Positions 61,691 through 64,000 of a DNA stretch of 64,000 bases are shown here, piece after piece. How positions within the stretch are numbered: the stretch's first letter is position 1; every line of letters begins with the position of its first letter. Position numbers and translations under genes: made by a program. This DNA is from Nostoc sp. TCL240-02 (GTDB taxonomy: Bacteria > Cyanobacteriota > Cyanobacteriia > Cyanobacteriales > Nostocaceae). Location of the stretch: positions 5,327,001 to 5,391,000 of the forward strand of contig NZ_CP040094.1 of assembly GCF_013343235.1 (NCBI RefSeq), given 5' to 3'. The notes below the pieces were generated by a model. It did not search any database. It had not been told where the DNA came from and worked only from the letters and a program-made list of their open reading frames with translations.

Positions 61691-63475
61691 TTGTATATGT
61701 TGGACATAAGGACGCTACTCATCATTGATGATTGTGCAGCAGATCGGAAAATCTATCGCCGATATCTGTTGAAAGATCCGCACCAGTCCTACCAGATTTT
61801 TGAGGCAGACTGTGCTGAAGAAGGACTTGCTTTGTGCAAAAAAATCCGCTTCGATGCCATTCTGCTGGATTTTTGCCTACCTGATATGAGTGGGTTAGAA
61901 CTATTCGATCAAATGCAGCAGGAGATATTTAAGACTTCTGTGCCTGTAATTATGTTGACAGGGCGGGGCGATGAAGAGGTGGCTGTGCAAGTCATGAAAC
62001 GGGGTGCGCTTGATTATTTGGTTAAGCACAATCTGACACAAAATGTACTGCAATTAGCAGTTCGCAATGCGATCAAGCAATCATGCTTACAAGCCCAACT
62101 CAGCAAAACTCAGGAAAGGCAACGCTTAATTGCTACAACTGCTTTACGAATTCGCCAGTCTCTTAACCTAGAGCAAATTTTGAATACAGCTGTAGCAGAA
62201 GTACAGCAACTTCTGAAATGCGATCGCGTCATGGTTTATCAGTTCGCTCCAGATAATGACGGTAAAATAGTTGCCTCATCAGTTGAGTCATTCCGCACTA
62301 TAGAATTGTGCGATCGCGTTGGGGATCGGGGGCTGGGGGCTGGGGACTGGGGACTGGGGGCTGGGGACAAGGGGACGAGGAGACAAGGGAGACAAGAAGA
62401 CAGAGAACTGATGAATAGGGAAGACGTTTCCCAATGCCCAATGCCCAATTCCCAATTCCCAATGCCCAATTCCCAATCCCCAATCCCTTATATTTATGAG
62501 CTTGGGTTGTGTAATTGTGTCAGCCTGAAAGAGCAATTTAATACTAATGCAAATCTAGTAGTTCCCATTAATTTGAGCAACAATGGCAACCCAACTCCCA
62601 AGCTTTGGGGTTTGTTGATTGCTCACCATAATTCTGGGGAACGACAATGGCAAACTGATGATGCAGAAATGCTCAATGAAGTTTCGGTACAATTAGCGAT
62701 CGCTATCCAACAAGCTGAACTGCTAGCCCAAACTCAAGCAGCCCTTGCCAAAGAAAAGCAACTCAATACATTTAAATCTCAAATCATTGCAACGGTTTCT
62801 CACGAGTATCGAACGCCACTAACTTCAATTCTGGCGGCTGCATCAACTTTGGCAAAACATAACCAACAACTGGATGAATCTAAACAACAAAGGTTTTTAG
62901 CAATTATTGAACAGAAAGCAAGGTATATGTCCAAACTCGTGGATAATATGCTTTTGGTTAACCAATTTGAACTAGAAAAACCCAAATTTAAGCCAATTCT
63001 GCTTGATTTATTGCAATTTTTTGCCGATCTTATCGAACAAGAGCGAGAAACAACAGGCGATCGCCACGAATTAATTTTTCAAATTACTGGGCATACCCAA
63101 GGCTTTTGGGGCGATCGCGGGCTTTTGCAGCAAATTTTTATTAACTTAATGTCTAATGCAATTAAGTACTCTCCAGATGGTGGTACTGTGGAGTTCCACC
63201 TCATCGGTAAAGAATCAGAGGTGATCTTTTACATCCAAGATCGGGGAATTGGTATCCCGATTAAAGATCAAGAGAATTTGTTTCAATCCTTCTGTCGTGG
63301 AAGTAACGTTGACACAATTCCTGGTACAGGCTTAGGACTTGCGATCGCGAAAGGTTGTGTAGAATTACATGGTGGCGATATTACCTTATCTAGTGAAGTG
63401 GGGCAAGGAACTAAAGTTACAGTCAGCTTACCGAAAGTATTCCCAATCAGTCAACTTGCCCCATCATCAACTTGA
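61691..63475 (+). CDS. REC-GAF-histidine kinase with an inserted repeat
   Basis: The protein of about 594 residues begins with a receiver domain ([12 protein letters not shown]; Asp in [10 protein letters not shown]; Lys in YLVKHN). A GAF domain (about residues 160-360) carries [21 protein letters not shown] HisKA domain ([16 protein letters not shown], His near 368) and an ATPase domain ([29 protein letters not shown]) follow. Within the GAF domain residues 211-266 are encoded by a palindromic repeat. A conventional CBCR cysteine-histidine pair is not apparent, so a bilin is doubtful. The frame starts at a TTG; the ATG at 61697 is the likelier start. It follows the phytochrome module in the same direction. 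Confidence 0.87.
   Translation: MYMLDIRTLLIIDDCAADRKIYRRYLLKDPHQSYQIFEADCAEEGLALCKKIRFDAILLDFCLPDMSGLELFDQMQQEIFKTSVPVIMLTGRGDEEVAVQVMKRGALDYLVKHNLTQNVLQLAVRNAIKQSCLQAQLSKTQERQRLIATTALRIRQSLNLEQILNTAVAEVQQLLKCDRVMVYQFAPDNDGKIVASSVESFRTIELCDRVGDRGLGAGDWGLGAGDKGTRRQGRQEDRELMNREDVSQCPMPNSQFPMPNSQSPIPYIYELGLCNCVSLKEQFNTNANLVVPINLSNNGNPTPKLWGLLIAHHNSGERQWQTDDAEMLNEVSVQLAIAIQQAELLAQTQAALAKEKQLNTFKSQIIATVSHEYRTPLTSILAAASTLAKHNQQLDESKQQRFLAIIEQKARYMSKLVDNMLLVNQFELEKPKFKPILLDLLQFFADLIEQERETTGDRHELIFQITGHTQGFWGDRGLLQQIFINLMSNAIKYSPDGGTVEFHLIGKESEVIFYIQDRGIGIPIKDQENLFQSFCRGSNVDTIPGTGLGLAIAKGCVELHGGDITLSSEVGQGTKVTVSLPKVFPISQLAPSST
62321..62488 (+). repeat. Palindromic heptamer element inserted in frame in the GAF kinase gene
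   Basis: 168 bp (56 codons) made of GGGGGCT/GGGGACT and GGGGACAA units, a variable centre, and CCCAATGCCCAATT units fill codons 211-266 with no stop in frame. Flanking GAF peptides ([14 protein letters not shown] and PYIYELG) rejoin when it is removed. It has the same two-arm layout as the elements at 4013-4143 and 60555-60677. Confidence 0.85.
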
Positions 63476-63538
63476 TTTGTTGCAGTATATGGCGCTTATC
63501 TACATTACTTACAATTTCAAACACAAATCTCGTGATTC

Positions 63539-63988
63539 TTACTCTTGAATTTCTATGTTGGTAATCAGCCATTCTTTGACTGTTTTACCGCAAGGCTCAG
63601 AACTTTGGCAATCATTGACATTCTCTAGCTCATAAGACATCTTTACTTTTTGATTGACATATTTATCTGGTTCACAAACCTCAAATGTTGCCCCTACACC
63701 TTCATGTAAATTACCATCTTCATCTACAACAGTAACGTAGCATTTTAAGTCTCCACTTTGCATATCTTTTATTGTTCCAAATATTGGGTTATCGTTATCA
63801 ATTTTATTAGACTTATTATTTTTATTTAATGTTGAATTACTAGCTTTTTTAATACTTTTGGTATTATCTACCTGACTTGAGTAAGTAGATTTAGAGTTAA
63901 CTTGAGCGGCTGTTGCAGTATTTGCTTGATTAACCTGATTTTGTTGAGAAACACTCTTGCCAGATTCGCAACCAATGACAACCAACAT
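63539..63988 (-). CDS. Lipoprotein of unknown function (5' end uncertain)
   Basis: From the ATG at 63988 the product is 149 residues, with a lipobox-like MLVVIGC at the very start. In-frame codons continue upstream to the window edge (a Cys and a Phe precede), so the true start may lie beyond the window and the entry may be partial. A Ser/Asn/Lys-rich linker follows (about residues 20-65). The folded part (about 70-149) contains four cysteines (LKCYV, FEVCEP, NDCQSSEPCG), which could form two disulfides outside the cytoplasm. No family is recognised. Confidence 0.55.
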   Translation of the reverse strand: MLVVIGCESGKSVSQQNQVNQANTATAAQVNSKSTYSSQVDNTKSIKKASNSTLNKNNKSNKIDNDNPIFGTIKDMQSGDLKCYVTVVDEDGNLHEGVGATFEVCEPDKYVNQKVKMSYELENVNDCQSSEPCGKTVKEWLITNIEIQE

Positions 63989-64000
63989 AGAGCAAAAAAC

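Overview
The window looks like chromosomal DNA from a filamentous, heterocyst-forming cyanobacterium of the Nostoc/Anabaena type. The reasons are the abundant HIP1 octamer GCGATCGC, phycobilisome genes (a CpcS/CpeS-type lyase and NblB), plant-type ferredoxin, cytochrome c6, a phytochrome with an Rcp1-like regulator, and many short dispersed and heptameric repeats. No computation was run; all calls come from reading the sequence and translated frames.

Layout. 0.3-6.5 kb: a plus-strand respiratory operon (two DUF2231 membrane proteins, CoxB, CoxA, CoxC, a small membrane protein, type II NADH dehydrogenase). CoxB lacks the CuA ligands, so this is the alternative (probably quinol-oxidising) terminal oxidase. 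6.8-8.7 kb: an amino-acid-type ABC substrate-binding protein gene cut in two by a 912-bp IS5/IS1031-like element. 9.0-15.4 kb: a giant Ser/Thr kinase-AAA-GAF-PAS-histidine kinase. 15.6-25.3 kb: housekeeping and photosynthesis genes (metallo-beta-lactamase-fold protein, site-2 protease, phycobilin lyase, NblB, tRNA-Ser, ferredoxin, nuclease, inositol phosphatase family, J-domain/TPR protein, HisZ, a small overlapping gene pair). 25.5-28.5 kb: TIR-GUN4 fusion, ferredoxin, LivF-type ATPase. 28.5-30.4 kb: a gene-poor stretch with decayed transposons, a 124-bp MITE-like element and a candidate small RNA.

30.4-39.8 kb: a type III-A CRISPR effector operon on the minus strand (csx3-AAA split by a frameshift, csm1/cas10, csm2, csm3, csm4, csm5, cas6), with a decayed divergent TIGR03985/WYL-like gene. 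There is no array, cas1, cas2 or CARF effector in the window. Cas10 keeps its GGDD cyclase motif but shows no HD nuclease motif, and the Csx3 ring nuclease is present, so the system looks centred on cyclic oligoadenylate signalling. 40.4-47.0 kb: cytochrome c6, a TPR protein, a broken Uma2 gene, a TonB-dependent receptor, small proteins, and a Phd/ParE pair whose toxin is truncated. 47.0-58.3 kb: a DhaM-HPr-EI fusion, a phosphodiester glycosidase-like protein, an Eis-like acetyltransferase, a di-haem cytochrome c peroxidase, an EamA transporter and a DUF1400 hydrolase. 58.5-64 kb: phytochrome histidine kinase, response regulator, REC-GAF-histidine kinase and a lipoprotein.

The most unusual signals are two families of in-frame DNA insertions. 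One is a large (GGGGACT)n...(CCCCAAT)n palindromic element that sits between genes and also, in multiples of three bases, inside two sensor-kinase genes (41 and 56 codons). The other is a set of 21- or 24-bp insertions that split a HIP1 site as GCGAT^CGC, twice at the same PAS-linker position of one giant kinase, once in a Uma2 gene and twice between genes.
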